Shown: positions 5,385 through 5,528 of the stretch, piece after piece | Numbering within the stretch: position 1 is the stretch's first letter | How the letters are laid out: the number at the start of each line of letters is the position of its first letter | Assembly: GCA_030153205.1 (NCBI GenBank) | Contig: JASLHV010000054.1 | Span: 1-5,528 of the forward strand | Reading direction: 5' to 3' | Length of the DNA stretch: 5,528 nucleotides | DNA from: Roseiarcus sp. | Lineage (GTDB): Bacteria > Pseudomonadota > Alphaproteobacteria > Rhizobiales > Beijerinckiaceae | The notes under the pieces: model-generated | Told to the model about the DNA's origin: nothing | Databases searched by the model: none | The model's input: only the letters and a program-made list of their open reading frames with translations | Translations under genes and position numbers: made by a program

Positions 5385-5528
5385 GAAATCAATGCCGAAC
5401 GATAGACAGCACCTTGCGACCTATCGCGCTCGGCGTTGCACTATCCTTGTTTTCAGCGTTCGGAAGGGGAGCTTCAATCTCCCCCACGGACCGGTTGGCC
5501 GGATAGCTCGCACGGGAATTTCCCCGCA
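5385..5528. other. fae upstream region, no gene seen
   Basis: I see no convincing coding sequence here and no confident -35/-10 pair for fae on the minus strand. The region holds an imperfect tandem repeat (TTGCGACCTATC at 5414-5425 and TTGCACTATC at 5436-5445) and an inverted repeat at 5466-5484. The fae promoter probably lies here, but I cannot place it. Confidence 0.4.
5466..5484. repeat. inverted repeat upstream of fae
   Basis: GGGGAG (5466-5471) and CTCCCC (5479-5484) flank a seven-base spacer. It could be a small hairpin or a regulator site about 95-110 bases before the fae start. No T-run follows on either strand, so it is not a clear terminator. Confidence 0.35.

Overview
The window looks like a C1-metabolism gene cluster from an alphaproteobacterial methylotroph, possibly a Methylocystis/Methylosinus-type methanotroph. 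The placement rests on the gene content (XoxJ-like protein, PQQ-associated CXXXCW protein, a methanofuran-synthesis enzyme, formaldehyde-activating enzyme), the protein-level resemblance of Fae to alphaproteobacterial Fae, and the moderately GC-rich, GCG/CGC-heavy coding sequence. The genus is an inference; no rRNA or other taxonomic marker is present.

Layout, left to right. (1) Positions 11-1452, plus strand: a XoxJ/MxaJ-type periplasmic protein and a PQQ-associated CXXXCW rhodanese-like protein, translationally coupled by an ATGA overlap. They look like the tail of a quinoprotein methanol/alcohol dehydrogenase operon whose dehydrogenase and cytochrome c genes would lie to the left of the window. 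(2) 1467-2084, minus strand: an exported protein of unknown function with two cysteines, convergent with the previous pair. (3) 2085-2225: a divergent intergenic region with a good sigma70-like promoter on the plus strand. (4) 2226-3407, plus strand: one protein joining an MfnB domain (methanofuran furan-ring synthesis) to a FolB domain (dihydroneopterin aldolase). (5) 3445-4668, minus strand: a LivK-like periplasmic binding protein with no transporter genes beside it. (6) 4860-5372, minus strand: fae, followed by a GC-rich hairpin. (7) 5373-5528: the fae leader, with small repeats and an inverted repeat.

How the genes fit together (inference from known pathways). A PQQ-dependent, probably lanthanide-type, dehydrogenase in the periplasm makes formaldehyde, and XoxJ and the CXXXCW protein are accessories to it. 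In the cytoplasm Fae condenses formaldehyde with tetrahydromethanopterin (H4MPT). The oxidised C1 unit is later passed to methanofuran by the formyltransferase/hydrolase complex. The MfnB-FolB protein would supply precursors for both cofactors: the furan of methanofuran and the pterin of H4MPT (and folate). The two-cysteine exported protein and the orphan binding protein are the least explained members.

Every gap between genes is under 200 bases. I found no tRNA, rRNA, CRISPR array, insertion sequence or phage gene.
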